From Acaryochloris sp. CCMEE 5410 (GTDB lineage Bacteria; Cyanobacteriota; Cyanobacteriia; Thermosynechococcales; Thermosynechococcaceae), in the NCBI RefSeq assembly GCF_000238775.2, contig NZ_AFEJ02000001.1, positions 62,001 to 126,000 of the forward strand: a stretch of 64,000 bases of DNA, written 5' to 3'. The notes under the pieces were generated by a model that saw only the letters and a program-made list of their open reading frames with translations, ran no database searches and was not told the origin of the DNA. Below are positions 37,556 through 48,211 of the stretch, piece after piece. The number at the start of each line of letters is the position of its first letter. Position 1 is the stretch's first letter. The translations under genes were made by a program, and so were the position numbers.

Positions 37556-38224
37556 CTAAGTCTTTAACCGATACCCAACCCCACGAACGGTCTCAATAAG
37601 TGAGTTGCCGAGCTTCTTGCGCAAATAGCCAACGTAAACATCAACGATATTGGAACCAGGATCGTAGTCATATCCCCAGACCCGATCCAAGAGTTGCTGC
37701 CGACTGAGGACCTGCCCAGGGTGCCGGAAAAATGTTTCTGCCAGAATAAATTCTCTGGCTGGCAGTTCGATCCATTGATCATCCACTTTGGCCTTACGAG
37801 TACGCAGATCTAAAACCACATTATGGGCTGTCATTGTCATCGCCTCAGGAGGAGTGCCACTAGACACTGTTCTCAGACGAACTCTAACCCTTGCCAATAG
37901 CTCTTCAAACCGGAACGGCTTTGTCATGTAGTCGTCCGCTCCTCCTTCAAGTCCAGAGATTTTATCTTGAATATCATCTCTGGCGGTCAAAATGATGACA
38001 GGGAGTACAGAACCTTGACCTCTCAAATCAGCTAAAACTTCTAGCCCATCTCTACCGGGTAATCCCAAATCTAGTATCAGTAGCTCAAACCCATCACTTA
38101 AAGCGAAGGATAAGGCTTCATGGGCATTTCCTACCGTAGTCGTAGCGTATCCGTGGCTCTTTAAACCTTTTTCTATAAAGGATGCAATTCTAGGTTCATC
38201 CTCTGCGATCAGAATATGTGCCAT
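37556..38224 (-). CDS. OmpR/PhoB-family response regulator
   Basis: 222 aa. Receiver (1-120: ILIAEDEPRIASFIEKGLKS, Asp52 in LDLGLPGRDG, MTKPFRFEELLARV) joined to a winged-helix DNA-binding domain (about 130-222: LDLRTRKAKV, LPAREFILAETFFRHPGQVL, DPGSNIVDVYVGYLRKKL, IETVRGVGYRL). It is a transcription factor activated by phosphorylation. No kinase gene is adjacent; the orphan membrane kinase at 21.9-23.4 kb is a candidate partner because its operon and the next receiver gene share an upstream octamer. Start at 38224; the open frame extends eight codons further. Confidence 0.92.
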   Translation of the reverse strand: MAHILIAEDEPRIASFIEKGLKSHGYATTTVGNAHEALSFALSDGFELLILDLGLPGRDGLEVLADLRGQGSVLPVIILTARDDIQDKISGLEGGADDYMTKPFRFEELLARVRVRLRTVSSGTPPEAMTMTAHNVVLDLRTRKAKVDDQWIELPAREFILAETFFRHPGQVLSRQQLLDRVWGYDYDPGSNIVDVYVGYLRKKLGNSLIETVRGVGYRLKT

Positions 38225-38382
38225 CGATAGTGGGCAGTTGTTTAACAATGACTACTTCTTAGACGATCATAATCACTGATACAGTTCCTCGACAATAAAG
38301 CCTGCTAATTTCTTTTTTCCAAAACCTGACAGTTACAATTATGAATATCAATAAAATCTTGAAAAAGATGAGCCAATTGCCA

Positions 38383-38661
38383 TCATCTAAGAATTTCAAA
38401 CGCTCGAAATTTCCCTAAAGATTCTTCATCAACATCAACCTTACTGACCTCTGCCGCAGGAGGTCCTTGTTTAAACCACTCAATTAGTTTATCCACTTGG
38501 GTGCGCTCTCCTTCCGCCATGGCTTCAACGCGCCCATCTGGCAAATTTCGGACCCATCCTACTAGTCCTAGGGACTGGGCTTTAGCTCTTGTACTGTAAC
38601 GAAAACCCACCCCTTGGACCTTTCCTGAAATCACTGCTTTAAGGCAAATTATATTTGACAT
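38383..38661 (-). CDS. acyP: Acylphosphatase
   Basis: 92 aa, exactly family size. Both active-site segments are present: GKVQGVGFRYSTRAKA (phosphate-binding loop with catalytic Arg) and GWVRNLPDGRVEAMAEG (catalytic Asn). It hydrolyses acyl phosphates in the cytoplasm. Monocistronic, ending about 160 bp before the OmpR-type regulator gene starts. Confidence 0.93.
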   Translation of the reverse strand: MSNIICLKAVISGKVQGVGFRYSTRAKAQSLGLVGWVRNLPDGRVEAMAEGERTQVDKLIEWFKQGPPAAEVSKVDVDEESLGKFRAFEILR

Positions 38662-39304
38662 AATCGATTAGCAAATCCTTTAGATCACCACCAAAATAAA
38701 TAATAGAAAAGAGTGGTACCCCATACTCAAAATATTGGCATCTAGCGATGAATACAGAAAAATTAAAAACAGTTCCAGTAGAAAAATAGTTAATTGATAA
38801 TGAATGTCAATTGTTTAAGGTGATGTAAACATGGCTCAGTACTGCTGTAGCCCGTACAATACAATCTAAATCTGTTGAAAACGTCATAATTCAGTGTTAT
38901 AACGGCTTAAGTGCTAAAAAAAACACAATATTTGTAGCTTTTTGGTTCATTTACGTATTGAAATCGATTATAAAAGAGCTATCTTTCCCAGGTTCTCAAA
39001 TACATAATTCCTAGGAAAAGGAGCTAGCTATCACTATTCCGATTATAGGCAGTCGTTGTTTCAGACGTGTAGCAGAGTTATCTATCTTTGGTTAAGGGCT
39101 TTTTAATTGAGAATCTTTCTAACTAATTTAAGTTGATTTAGGGCTAATAATAAAGTTAATAGTAAAAAAAATGTCTTAACAGCGTAATATCTTTACCAAA
39201 CACTGACATCTATATAGAAATGTGCACGAGTTTATATTTTTCTCCAAGAGAAAAAAAGTCAGCGCGGTTTATGTAATATTACTCACTGTTGGAATCTACT
39301 CTAA
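38662..39304. other. 643-bp AT-rich intergenic region
   Basis: Separates the divergent acylphosphatase and WecG-type genes. No open frame with coding character, no tRNA-like sequence and no CATGAGAA octamer was seen. It is unusually long for this window and probably contains the promoter of the transferase gene; a small RNA cannot be excluded. Confidence 0.4.
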
Positions 39305-40114
39305 ATGCAATCTGAAGCATCCGTTCTAGAACAAAATACTCTTGTGAAAGAACTCCCTCGCATTGATATCATTGGCTCCCGAGTAACGGCAGCTTCTTTT
39401 GATGTCCTAAATGAGGTGATTTTAGATTGGGCCAAACAACGACTCAGCAAATGTATTTGTGTTGCCAACACGCATATGTTGGTAGAAGCGCACCGAAGAC
39501 CCAGTTTTGGCGAAATAGTTCAACAAGCTGATGTTGTGACCCCCGATGGCATGCCCTTGGTTTGGATGCTGAGAATATTGGGAGCTAAAAACCAAGATAG
39601 AGTTGCTGGACTTGATCTTCTACAAGACCTTTGCTGCAAAGCAGAGAAGGAAAAAGTTAGCGTCTATTTTTTGGGATCCATGGATCTCATTCTCCAAAAA
39701 ATGAGAACCCGTTTACAGGTGGAGTATCCTGATTTAGTAATCGCTGATATGGAGCCTTTACCGTTTAGACCGCTCACCGCAGAAGAGGATGACGCTTTAA
39801 TTCAACGGGTTAATGCTAGTGGGGCTGGCCTTGTAATGATTGCCCTTGGATGCCCCAAGCAGGAATGTTGGATGGCAGCTCATAAAGACCAAATTAATGC
39901 AGTTATGATTGGTCTTGGAGGCGCGTTTCCAGTCTATGCAGGTATACATCGCCGAGCAAGCGGCTGGGTCAGGCACATGGGAATGGAGTGGTTTTACCGA
40001 CTTATCCAAGAACCTAAAAGATTATGGAAACGTTATGCTTCATCCATACCCGTATTCATATACTTAGCTATCAAGCAGCTATGTTATCGGTTTGCCAGTT
40101 TAGCTTTTAAGTAA
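39305..40114 (+). CDS. WecG/TagA/CpsF family glycosyltransferase (GT26)
   Basis: 269 aa, normal for the family. Motifs: NTHMLVEAHRRPSFGEIV, VTPDGMPLVWM (catalytic Asp), VYFLGS, MIALGCPKQECWM, GLGGAFPVYAGIHRRAS and GMEWFYRLIQEPKRLWKRY. The enzyme adds an N-acetylmannosamine-type or related sugar to a lipid-linked acceptor at the inner face of the membrane. It fits with the glycan cluster to its left although transcribed on the opposite strand. The IS66 element inserted 154 bp after its stop, leaving it intact. Confidence 0.9.
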   Translation: MQSEASVLEQNTLVKELPRIDIIGSRVTAASFDVLNEVILDWAKQRLSKCICVANTHMLVEAHRRPSFGEIVQQADVVTPDGMPLVWMLRILGAKNQDRVAGLDLLQDLCCKAEKEKVSVYFLGSMDLILQKMRTRLQVEYPDLVIADMEPLPFRPLTAEEDDALIQRVNASGAGLVMIALGCPKQECWMAAHKDQINAVMIGLGGAFPVYAGIHRRASGWVRHMGMEWFYRLIQEPKRLWKRYASSIPVFIYLAIKQLCYRFASLAFK

Positions 40115-40504
40115 TTTGGTGATACCAATTCATTTTCCCCAATCAAAAAAATGCTTGATTAGAATTCTATTCAAGTTTGCATGTCTCTCTTGGCATTGGA
40201 TAACAGTTTTACTGGCCCTTACCATTGCCTATCACTGAATGCAGTGATTCAGTTTCTTAAAACCGGTCGTTACTGCCCAGGCTGAAGCACTGGTCTAACA
40301 GGATTGTCAGCAAAAATACTTTTGAGTGCATCCAGTACAGGGATATCTTGCTTTCTCAAAGTTGAAATATAACCGCGAATGCGGCAGAACTGCTGGGCAC
40401 CTGCCAAGGAGCGAAAACATCCCGATATCTTCTGCTTCAACTTCATCATGCGGATATCGCGCTCAGCCTGATTGTTATCAAAAGGCACCTGAAAATCATA
40501 CATA

Positions 40505-42199
40505 GGGTTTGCTGAAAAAGTAAATTGAGCTAATTCCTGGCATCAAATCGTACAATCAACCCAGTTGTGACGGCCAGGGCCATATTCCTTCACTGGCCCT
40601 AGAAAAGCCCCAAGGCAGCCCTGGCAGCTCCATAACGCTTTCCAACACCAGCAATCCCACCCAAAAATGAATGATAAAAGGTGGCGGAGCCACCGCTCTA
40701 GATTCATCACCAAGAACGTGATAGCAATCGCACTAGCAGCCGTATCCGCTAACTTCGCCATCACTCGATTCAAGCCAAATCTTCGCTTGGCCTGCCCAAA
40801 CTTGCCCTCAATTTGGACTCTCACCTTTTCGTCCTCCCGTGCTTGTTGCTTGAGTTGGCCCTGCACCTGGGGGTCTTGTTGAGGTCTTCCTAACGGTGGT
40901 CCACTCAATCGGATACCTCGAGCTTTACACCATCGTCGATTAGCTCGGGTTCGATAGATTTGGTCGGCATGGACTGAGAGAGGATAATGGCCAAAGCGAC
41001 GATGAAAAGCTTCCACTTGATATTGAAGATGCTGGGATTCATTGAACGCATCCCAGCTTAAACGTTCCAGAAACACACATCCGTTGACACAACTGAGGGA
41101 TAGCTTGGCCCCAAACTCAACAGGTACTCCAGCTTTGCCTCGGACCATCGGTCGGACATGAGGCTGAGTGAGGCTGACAATACGGTCATCTACTCGACGC
41201 ACGTGCTGTTGATACATCCACTCTTGCTGTCGAAAGACTTCATGAATCACCAGCAACAGACGGTACTGTCGCCGGGACAGTCGGGACAGAGACGCTCCTA
41301 AAGCTATCAATCCATCAATGTGGGCTAGATTCCGACGCACATAGCCCAACTGCTGACGAATCCCTTTACGAATCAGCTTGCGACTCGGTTGACGTTTCTT
41401 GGCAATGGCCAGATAAGCTTTGCGGGCCTTTTGGCGGTAGGTGCGAGGTTTGCCCTTGAGAGACAGCATGACTTGAGCATATAAAGCATCAAGGATGGCT
41501 TCACTCGCTTTGCGGGCATCATTGAGCAGATCTAAGTCTGTCGGATAGCGAATATCGGCTGGCGCACAGGTCGCGTCTATCAACAATTGGCCCTGGTTGG
41601 GAGGGGCAGGAGGCTCATCTTCGTCATCTTCAGGAGAAGGAGATGACTCAGGGGACATCACAACAGGAGAACCCTCAGATGCGAGCACTGATTCCACGAC
41701 TGCGTCGTTGACTTGAGTCAGCAGCTCTAGATTCAACCGTTGGCGAAAGTGAACCAGCATGGAGGCATCAAACGGAGCACTCTCTCGATATTCACTAAAA
41801 CCCAGAAAGTACTGCAAGTAGGGGTTCTCTCGAATCTGTTCTACGGTCTCTGCATCGGATACACCCAGTTTCTCTTTGATGATTAAGGTCCCTAAGGCCA
41901 CACGAAAGGGTTTGGCAGGTGCCCCATGGTCTGACTGAATTGCTCTGCATACTCTGACTCAAAGCTCTCCCAAGGAATCAGCTCGGCGAGTTTGACCCAG
42001 CGATTCTCTTCTGATAGTTTGCCTCCGAAGGGCAAGTAGAAGTTCTTAAAGGACAGTTGACCGGGGGATGGGCGACGATACATTGGGGTGCATGTGCAAA
42101 GGTTTTGAGTATTTTGAACGATTTTCCTTGCACTTCTCAAGGGCGCTCAACACTTGGATACACTGCAAATATTCAACCTTAGACTTTCGAAGCAAGCCC
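40505..42199. mobile_element. IS5/IS1182-like element inside IS66
   Basis: 1695 bp. Imperfect terminal inverted repeats (GGGTTTGCTGAAAAAGT at 40505 against GGGCTTGCTTCGAAAGT at the other end). A 6-bp duplication TACATA at 40499-40504 and 42200-42205 marks the insertion into the IS66 transposase gene. Family assignment is from the transposase; a 6-bp duplication is not typical of classical IS5. Confidence 0.87.
40543..42083 (-). pseudogene. IS5/IS1182-like transposase, one-base frameshift
   Basis: The N-terminal part (from 42083, MYRRPSPGQLSFKNFYLPFG) runs to a TMGHLPNPF stop. The rest (ALGTLIIKEKLGVSD, DUF772-type; IDATCAPADIRYPTDLDLLN, VNGCVFLERLSWDAFNES, HADQIYRTRANRRW, GKFGQAKRRFGLNRVMAKL) is in the -1 frame. 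The break is at a G4 run on the coding strand (41922-41925); five Gs would give TMGAPAKPFRVALG without interruption. Either a decayed gene or a -1 slippage site. DDE residues of the second part look present. Confidence 0.82.
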
Positions 42200-43557
42200 T
42201 ACATAAACGCCAAGACAGCAGCTTGGTGCTTTCGAAGTCGGTCGAGCAAGTTTTTGGGTGTACTCTGCTTCTGCTTGCCTCGTTTCTTGGGTGCATTTTC
42301 ATCGACGGTTGGCATTGGATTATGCTTGAATCCATCGGCTAACACTTGGCGATACCGCTGCTCAAACGCCTCGACTTGTCTCGCATCGAGAACGCTTAAG
42401 TGTTCAGCTTTTGCCCGCTCTACCTCAGCTTTGATATCTAGCAGCAGTGAGATCATCTCCTCAGCCCAAGGTTGTTTGTAGCGTTCAACAATAAATCGGA
42501 GTTCGCGCAAATGATGGGCATTGCATAAGCTATGCGTACAACCATAGCGGGCATAGCTCTTCCAACCATCATGAATACTCGTGCCCGTAAAGTTTGGCAG
42601 AATATCCATTTCGTCCATCGCTGCTGTGCCGCGTTTGGCATGGACAAAGTAGTAGGTTAATCCACTCGTACAAGCGACATGCAGCCACCACAACTTGCTG
42701 TTGACTCGTAACCCCGTCTCGTCAAAATGTCCCACAGCTGCTTGCTCAATAGCGTCTTTGATCTGGGCTTCAATCGGTTCTAATTGCTGGGCACAGGTTG
42801 TACGGGTGTTGCACAGGGTTCCTTCAGAAACCTGACAACCCAAGAGGTCTTTAAGCAGTTCACGGGTGCGCTCAAACGGCAACAGTTGAGCCTCCATCAA
42901 ATACACCATCAAGCCTTTGAGATTACTGCCATACTGAACCACATTGGTGACATCGCTGGGGAATTTACCCCGGTTCAAGGTTTGACAGTGCTCACAATAT
43001 TTGACTTCTGCTTGATGCTCGATGACCTGTAATGACAAGGAGGGCAGCTCATGAACCTGGCGCAGTTCATACTCAAGGACGGCGACCTCTGTTAACGAGG
43101 CACCACAGCCTTGACATTGAGTGACTGGATGTAACACTACGGCATCGACGGTTTCACGCCATTCCAAGGTACTACCGGGATGGCCTTTTGACCCCCACTT
43201 TTACGCTTACTCTTACCCCGTAGACTTTTGGTCCGCTTCCCAAAGCCATCGCTTGAGGGTGGTTTACTACTGTTCCGACTATCTTGCCAAGATGCTCTTC
43301 TAGTCGCTCTATCCGTTTAATAAGAAGGGTGACCAGCTCAACAACTGCATCCTCTCCTTGATGGTAGATTGCTCGAATATCAGATTCACTAATTTTCTGG
43401 TCAGAGACTTTCTTGTTCAACGAATGAGTACGGATTGACTGCTGGTGTGCTTAAAACATAGTCTCAGATAGAGTTATACCTTCATTCTCAACACAATGAT
43501 TTAAGCCTGGGCAGTAACAACCGGTCTAAGTGAGGACTTCCTCTTGATCGTCCCCCA

Positions 43558-46500
43558 TTATTGACTTGTAAACATTAGTGTTCTGATTTTCCACGGGGCT
43601 ACGACATTTGGGCGATCCATCTCATAATTCGTTTCTAATAAATCAATAGTTTGTTTGAAATGGAGGTTCAAATCGTTCGTGACTGTCAATGGTGCTTCTT
43701 CTCCATGACATTCATAACAACGCATCACCCAGGCTTTAGGCTGATCCTCGGATCTCTTTAAGGCCATCAGCACTAAATTATCTGTCCCTAGCGATAGGAA
43801 CTGATTCTGAAGCAGTCGTCCCTGCTTTTTTTGATCTAATGGAATCAACGTCCGGAGAGGGCGATTGATTTCATATCCCTTGTGGGTGGTTCGGGCTGTT
43901 TGCCAGGAACCTGCATGGGGGTAAATGGCATAGGTAAATTGATGATGACCGCGATCGCATCCTGGATCCGGCCAATTCGGACTGCGTAATAGCGTCAACC
44001 GCAGTTGGTCAGGTTTAGCATCGTAACCATACTTACAGTCATTCAAGATGCTCACACCCGCTGTACCATTAGCTTCTGTTAAGTCAGCCCATTGCAAGGC
44101 TGGCACTTCCCACTTTGCCTGTTCTCTATCGGTTAGTTGAATATTTGGCAAAGTAGGTCGCTGAATCGCACCACAGGGAATTTCGTAGGTGGCAGAGTCA
44201 GACGATATTGTGAGGGGGAACGCCGTTTTGACCAGTACTTGGCTCTCTTGCCAATCTACTGTAGTTTCAATTTTGAGTAATGGTGCATCCGTATCTAGCA
44301 CATAGTCCTGGCAAAATTGGGATTGACCAAACTGAAGTTTAACCCGCAATCGCTGCTGTAGGGGACCTTGACTCAACCATTGAATGGATTGCAAGGTTGC
44401 TCCCGGTAGTCGCTTGTTCTCGTAACTAGGGTCTATGTTCCAAGCATCCCAATATTGGCCTTTGTCGGTGAAGAACTGGAGTTGATTCCCTGGGCCAGAC
44501 AACATTTGGCGTTGGGTTGCTTTGTCATAAATTTGAGCTAGCTCTCCAGTTGATTCAATAACTTGCACCTGTAAATAGTCATTTTCCAAGATCCAATTTT
44601 TAGGTGCAATGTCGGGTTGAACAGGTTTAGCACTTTCTAACGGAGATAACCAATAGAGCTGATACCCCACTGAAGGCACTGCAGCTATAAACCCTAAGGC
44701 GTTAGGTTGATTGGGGTGGTGCTGAACGGGCTGCGTTTCTCCCTCAATGGTGGAAATTTGCCATCGTTTCTGAGCATCGGGCAGTTCTACCCACACTAAT
44801 TCAGAGCGGGGCCAGTTCAGAGAATTAAACACAATAATGGGAAGGCTATCTGAGGTGGGAGCCTGAGGAATGTCAATCGCGCTTGCGATCTCATCCAACG
44901 CGATATGCAAATGTTCGGTTGCGGTCTGTTTGGCTGATTCCCAATCCCGATTTGCATCCACGAAAACTTGGGGGATTGAAGACCCTGGCAAAATATCGTG
45001 GAACTGGTTAAACAAGACCTTCTTCCAGGCTTGTTCTAGGTCATCTTTGGGATAGGGATGATCAAGGATGAGGGTTGCGATCGCATTCCACAATTCAGCC
45101 TCGTAAAGCAGTTTTTCGCAATCGCGGTTGTAGCGTTTTTGATCAGCATGGCTGGTGTAACACCCCCGATGCAATTCTAGGTAGAGTTCATCATCCCAAA
45201 CGGGGACCTGTTGAATCTGAGTTTCCACCTGTTGGCAGAAGCGTTCAGCCGTGGTTGGTTGGAGCTTTGGGAACAGGGGAGATTGCTGCCACTGACGAGC
45301 CACTTCCAGCATGTCGCGGGTTGGACCCCCACCATGATCACCAACCCCCGGCAACCATAGACAGTCTTGCACTCCCGTTGCCAATTCCCATCCCTGGGCA
45401 TAAGTTCCCATTTTGACGGGGTAAATCTGCTCTCCAATGGGAGGCAACATAATGCTGAAAATTTCAGTACCATCTGGCGATCGCCACTGAAATACTTCAT
45501 GGGGGAACTCCGTGGTATCGTTCCAACGCAGTTTCTGGGTTAAGAAATAGTCAATGCCACTCTGCTTTAAAATTTGGGGGAGCTGCCAGCAGAATCCAAA
45601 ACTATCAGGAAGCCAAGCTGTTTTGCTGATGCAGCCGAATTTTTCTTGGGTATATTTTTGCCCATAAAGAACTTGACGGACCAAGGATTCGCCACTAATC
45701 AAGTTTAATTCCGGTTCTACCCATAGCCCGGCAGCTATCTCCCATGTGCCTTTATCGACTTGTGCTTGAATTTGAGCAAACAGGTCTGGACGGTTTTGCT
45801 CAAACCAAGCATAAAGGGCTGGAGAGGAATGGCAGAAAATAAGTTCTGGGAAATCTGCTTGTAAATTCAGAACCGACTTGAATGTTCGTTCTGCGGCTTC
45901 CCAGGTTTCTGCTACGGGCCAGAGCCACGCTAAATCCAAATGGGCATGACCAATCCAGTTGATTTGGCGCTGCTGTAACCAGGTTTTCCAAGGAGAAAGA
46001 TGTTGATAAAGTTGGTTCAAACTAAGGCTAAATGCTTCAGGATCATCGACCTGGGACCAGTTGATGGCGGTAATGGCTTTATTTAGAGAGGCTGATGCTT
46101 CTGGCGCAAATTTTGTGAGATAACCTTGTAATACAGCCAATTCATCGGCGACTTTACCTGGATCAAGAAGAGGAGGTGAGGGTTCGTATATCAGTTGAGA
46201 GCCCACTAATGCACCCGGATCATGACCAGGGCTAACCAGTCGAAGGGCAACCGTAATTTCCTCCCCAGGTTGAGCCGCAGAACTCAAAACAATCCGAGCC
46301 GTACAGTCGTATAAATCTCCTGCTTGGACCAACGCTCCGTTGACAAAAATTTCGGCTTGTTCTGCCCACCAAGTCAGAGCCAGCCTCAGTTTACAGTCTT
46401 TTAGAGGGTAGCGAAAATGATCATTGGGAATGGAGATAACCTGTCCCAGCCACAGCACTAAACGACCTTGGGGCCAGTCAACATGCTTCCTAGCATTTAA

Positions 46501-46683
46501 CTGTCTCGGAGACCATGTTTGCCAAGTCTGTGGATTAAAACCTTTTTCGACAGGCAGATCATCTAAACAAGCTTGCCAATTGCCTTGAATATTCAACTGA
46601 GTCAGCTGACGTAGTTTCAACATCGCAGAATCAACAAGGTTCTCCTGCTCAAGGTTCTGTTCTGGAGTGGATTTTGACTGCAT
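43558..46683 (-). CDS. Alpha-mannosidase, glycoside hydrolase family 38
   Basis: 1041 aa, typical for GH38 class II enzymes. An N-terminal beta domain (about 40-150) precedes the catalytic domain with the zinc site WIGHAHLDLAWLWP (His248, Asp250) and the nucleophile region TAWLPDSFGFCWQLP (Asp360), then TQKLRWNDTTEFP, GVGDHGGGPTRDM and a C-terminal beta-sandwich with HQFTYAIYPH. It hydrolyses alpha-mannosides; no signal peptide, so a cytoplasmic role in glycan turnover is likely. Monocistronic, starting about 200 bp from ISAs1 copy A and ending 32 bp from the IS66 duplication, so both insertions narrowly missed it. Confidence 0.92.
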   Translation of the reverse strand: MQSKSTPEQNLEQENLVDSAMLKLRQLTQLNIQGNWQACLDDLPVEKGFNPQTWQTWSPRQLNARKHVDWPQGRLVLWLGQVISIPNDHFRYPLKDCKLRLALTWWAEQAEIFVNGALVQAGDLYDCTARIVLSSAAQPGEEITVALRLVSPGHDPGALVGSQLIYEPSPPLLDPGKVADELAVLQGYLTKFAPEASASLNKAITAINWSQVDDPEAFSLSLNQLYQHLSPWKTWLQQRQINWIGHAHLDLAWLWPVAETWEAAERTFKSVLNLQADFPELIFCHSSPALYAWFEQNRPDLFAQIQAQVDKGTWEIAAGLWVEPELNLISGESLVRQVLYGQKYTQEKFGCISKTAWLPDSFGFCWQLPQILKQSGIDYFLTQKLRWNDTTEFPHEVFQWRSPDGTEIFSIMLPPIGEQIYPVKMGTYAQGWELATGVQDCLWLPGVGDHGGGPTRDMLEVARQWQQSPLFPKLQPTTAERFCQQVETQIQQVPVWDDELYLELHRGCYTSHADQKRYNRDCEKLLYEAELWNAIATLILDHPYPKDDLEQAWKKVLFNQFHDILPGSSIPQVFVDANRDWESAKQTATEHLHIALDEIASAIDIPQAPTSDSLPIIVFNSLNWPRSELVWVELPDAQKRWQISTIEGETQPVQHHPNQPNALGFIAAVPSVGYQLYWLSPLESAKPVQPDIAPKNWILENDYLQVQVIESTGELAQIYDKATQRQMLSGPGNQLQFFTDKGQYWDAWNIDPSYENKRLPGATLQSIQWLSQGPLQQRLRVKLQFGQSQFCQDYVLDTDAPLLKIETTVDWQESQVLVKTAFPLTISSDSATYEIPCGAIQRPTLPNIQLTDREQAKWEVPALQWADLTEANGTAGVSILNDCKYGYDAKPDQLRLTLLRSPNWPDPGCDRGHHQFTYAIYPHAGSWQTARTTHKGYEINRPLRTLIPLDQKKQGRLLQNQFLSLGTDNLVLMALKRSEDQPKAWVMRCYECHGEEAPLTVTNDLNLHFKQTIDLLETNYEMDRPNVVAPWKIRTLMFTSQ

Positions 46684-46889
46684 ATGCTATGCCATTGAGA
46701 CAGCGCGTAACCCGGAGAATACCAAAGATCTCTCTTTAGTCATTCAGCAGTATAGAACCCATTTATGATCTTGCATGAGTTATAAAGATTCGAAAATGCT
46801 AGACATTACCAGGTTGTCTGATTGAGATGGCCCCCATTTTCTCTCAAGAATCAGATAATTCAGGCAGCTTACCCTGGTACCAGGCAATG

Positions 46890-48052
46890 CAGGGTTGTTT
46901 TACGTTCCTCCTAGAAAAAATAGGATGGTTCTACTGACCAACAGTAGAGAGACCGATGAGCCATCTAATCGATACTTTGAAGCAAGTCCCGGATTTCCGC
47001 AGTGCCCATGGCCGTATTCATCCGTTATGGCTGCTGTTGCTATTGATGGTGATGGGCATGCTTGCTGGATATCAAGGGTACCGTCCGTTAGAAACCTTTG
47101 TGAGCGATTATCGCCAGCCTTTAAGTGAGCTATTGGGGCTTGAGAGCCTCGAAGTTCCGTCTCACTGTACCTTTCGTCGAGTGATGAAGGGGCTTGACTT
47201 CCAAGCGTTGAGCCACCAATTTGAAGCATGGATGCTCTCGAAAGCCCAGACTCACTCTCCCGATAATTATGCAGCCTCCATTGATGGCAAACGGATTCGT
47301 CAGGGGCTGACAGATGCCAAGGGGAAGCAGCGTTTGTAGGGTTGGTGAGTTTATTTGCGGTGGAAGCAGGCATCACCCTCAAGCTCGAAGCCCTCACTCA
47401 GGAGGATAATAGCGAAATCAAAGTCGTCCAGGCTTTGTTGGAAACCCTTCAACTCGATGGCTTGCTGATTACCATGGATGCCTTACACGCCCAAAAAACA
47501 CTTGAGAAGATTGTGGCCTCGGGTAACGACTATCTTGTGGCGGTCAAATCCAATCAGGGAAGACTTTACGACCACCTCCAGACTTACTTTGAGTGTCTTA
47601 AACCCATGGCTGAGCACATCCACTCCGCCCAAAGTAGAGGACGAGATGAACATCGGTGTATACAGGTTTATGAGCCTGTCGGCATAGCCTTACAGGAATG
47701 GGAGGCAATTCGCTCTGTGCTTTGTGTCCAACGATGGGGCACTCGCAAAGGAAAGGAGTATCACAATACGGCCTATTACATCAGTTCAGCTGCCACCTCA
47801 CCCCAGCATTGGCAATCTCTGGTCCGAGAACATTGGGGCATTGAAAATCGGTTGCATTGGCCGAAGGATGTTGTTTTGGCGAAGATGATTATCGACTCGA
47901 AGATGAACAAGCACTGCTCAATTGGTCAGTGCTTAGAACTATTGGGATTAATATCCTGCGGCTAAACGACTATCAATCCCTCAAAACCGCGATGACTAAG
48001 CTGGCTAATCGGGTCGATATTATTTTTTCGCTGCTAACTTAAAACAGCCCTG
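46890..48052. mobile_element. ISAs1-family element, copy A
   Basis: 1163 bp. Ends CAGGGTTGTTTTA (left) and its counterpart CAGGGCTGTTTTA (right, minus strand). A 10-bp target duplication CCAGGCAATG at 46880-46889 and 48053-48062 defines both borders. Inserted in the intergenic space upstream of the mannosidase gene. Confidence 0.9.
46956..48042 (+). pseudogene. ISAs1 transposase, copy A, two frameshifts
   Basis: Frame 1: MSHLIDTLKQVPDFRSAHGR through VPSHCTFRRVMKGLDF and ASIDGKRIRQGL to TAG at 47337. Frame 2: LVSLFAVEAGITLKLEALTQ through ITMDALHAQKTLEKIV, REHWGIENRLHWPKDVV. Frame 3: FGEDDYRLEDEQALLNWSVL to 48042. The first break lies at a G4 run (47321-47324) and is shared with copy B; the second is a lost T in a T4 run (47874-47877; copy B has T5). 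DDE domain residues are otherwise retained. Confidence 0.87.
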
Positions 48053-48211
48053 CCAGGCAATGCGCTTTCGATGGCCAGAAAGCTAGAAAAACAGCTCAGT
48101 GTCAATCAAGGTTTGTGAAGATGAAACTGGGATTTTAGCTACAGCCATAAAGAAATTTAAAGAAGATATATTTTAAATTGAATGTGATAATTGTTGCCTG
48201 CCAACTCTCAG

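Larger units (their letters stand above)
40270..43420 (-). pseudogene. IS66 transposase (TnpC), split by IS5-like insertion and two frameshifts
   Basis: Three pieces make up one protein. The N terminus (from 43420; NKKVSDQKISESDIRAIYHQ, then a leucine-rich coil) runs to about 43283, where one base is missing (expected NSRNSSKPPSSDGFGK lies in another frame). A second missing base is near 43184. The central DDE part (to 42199) includes the CxxC pair, HFDETGLRVN, SIHDGWKSYARYG and NAHHLREL, and ends at VLAFM. The C terminus (from 40503; [20 protein letters not shown]) resumes beyond the nested element. Removing the insert and one 6-bp duplication restores the frame across the junction. Non-functional as it stands. 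Confidence 0.88.
40269..43518. mobile_element. IS66-family element with an IS5-like element nested inside
   Basis: Terminal inverted repeats GTTACTGCCCAGGCT open both ends (40269 on +, 43518 on -). An 8-bp target duplication AACCGGTC flanks it at 40261-40268 and 43519-43526. Without the nested insertion the element is about 1.55 kb with only a tnpC-type gene and no TnpA/TnpB accessory genes, as in the single-ORF IS66 subgroup. It inserted between the WecG-type and alpha-mannosidase genes. Confidence 0.9.
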
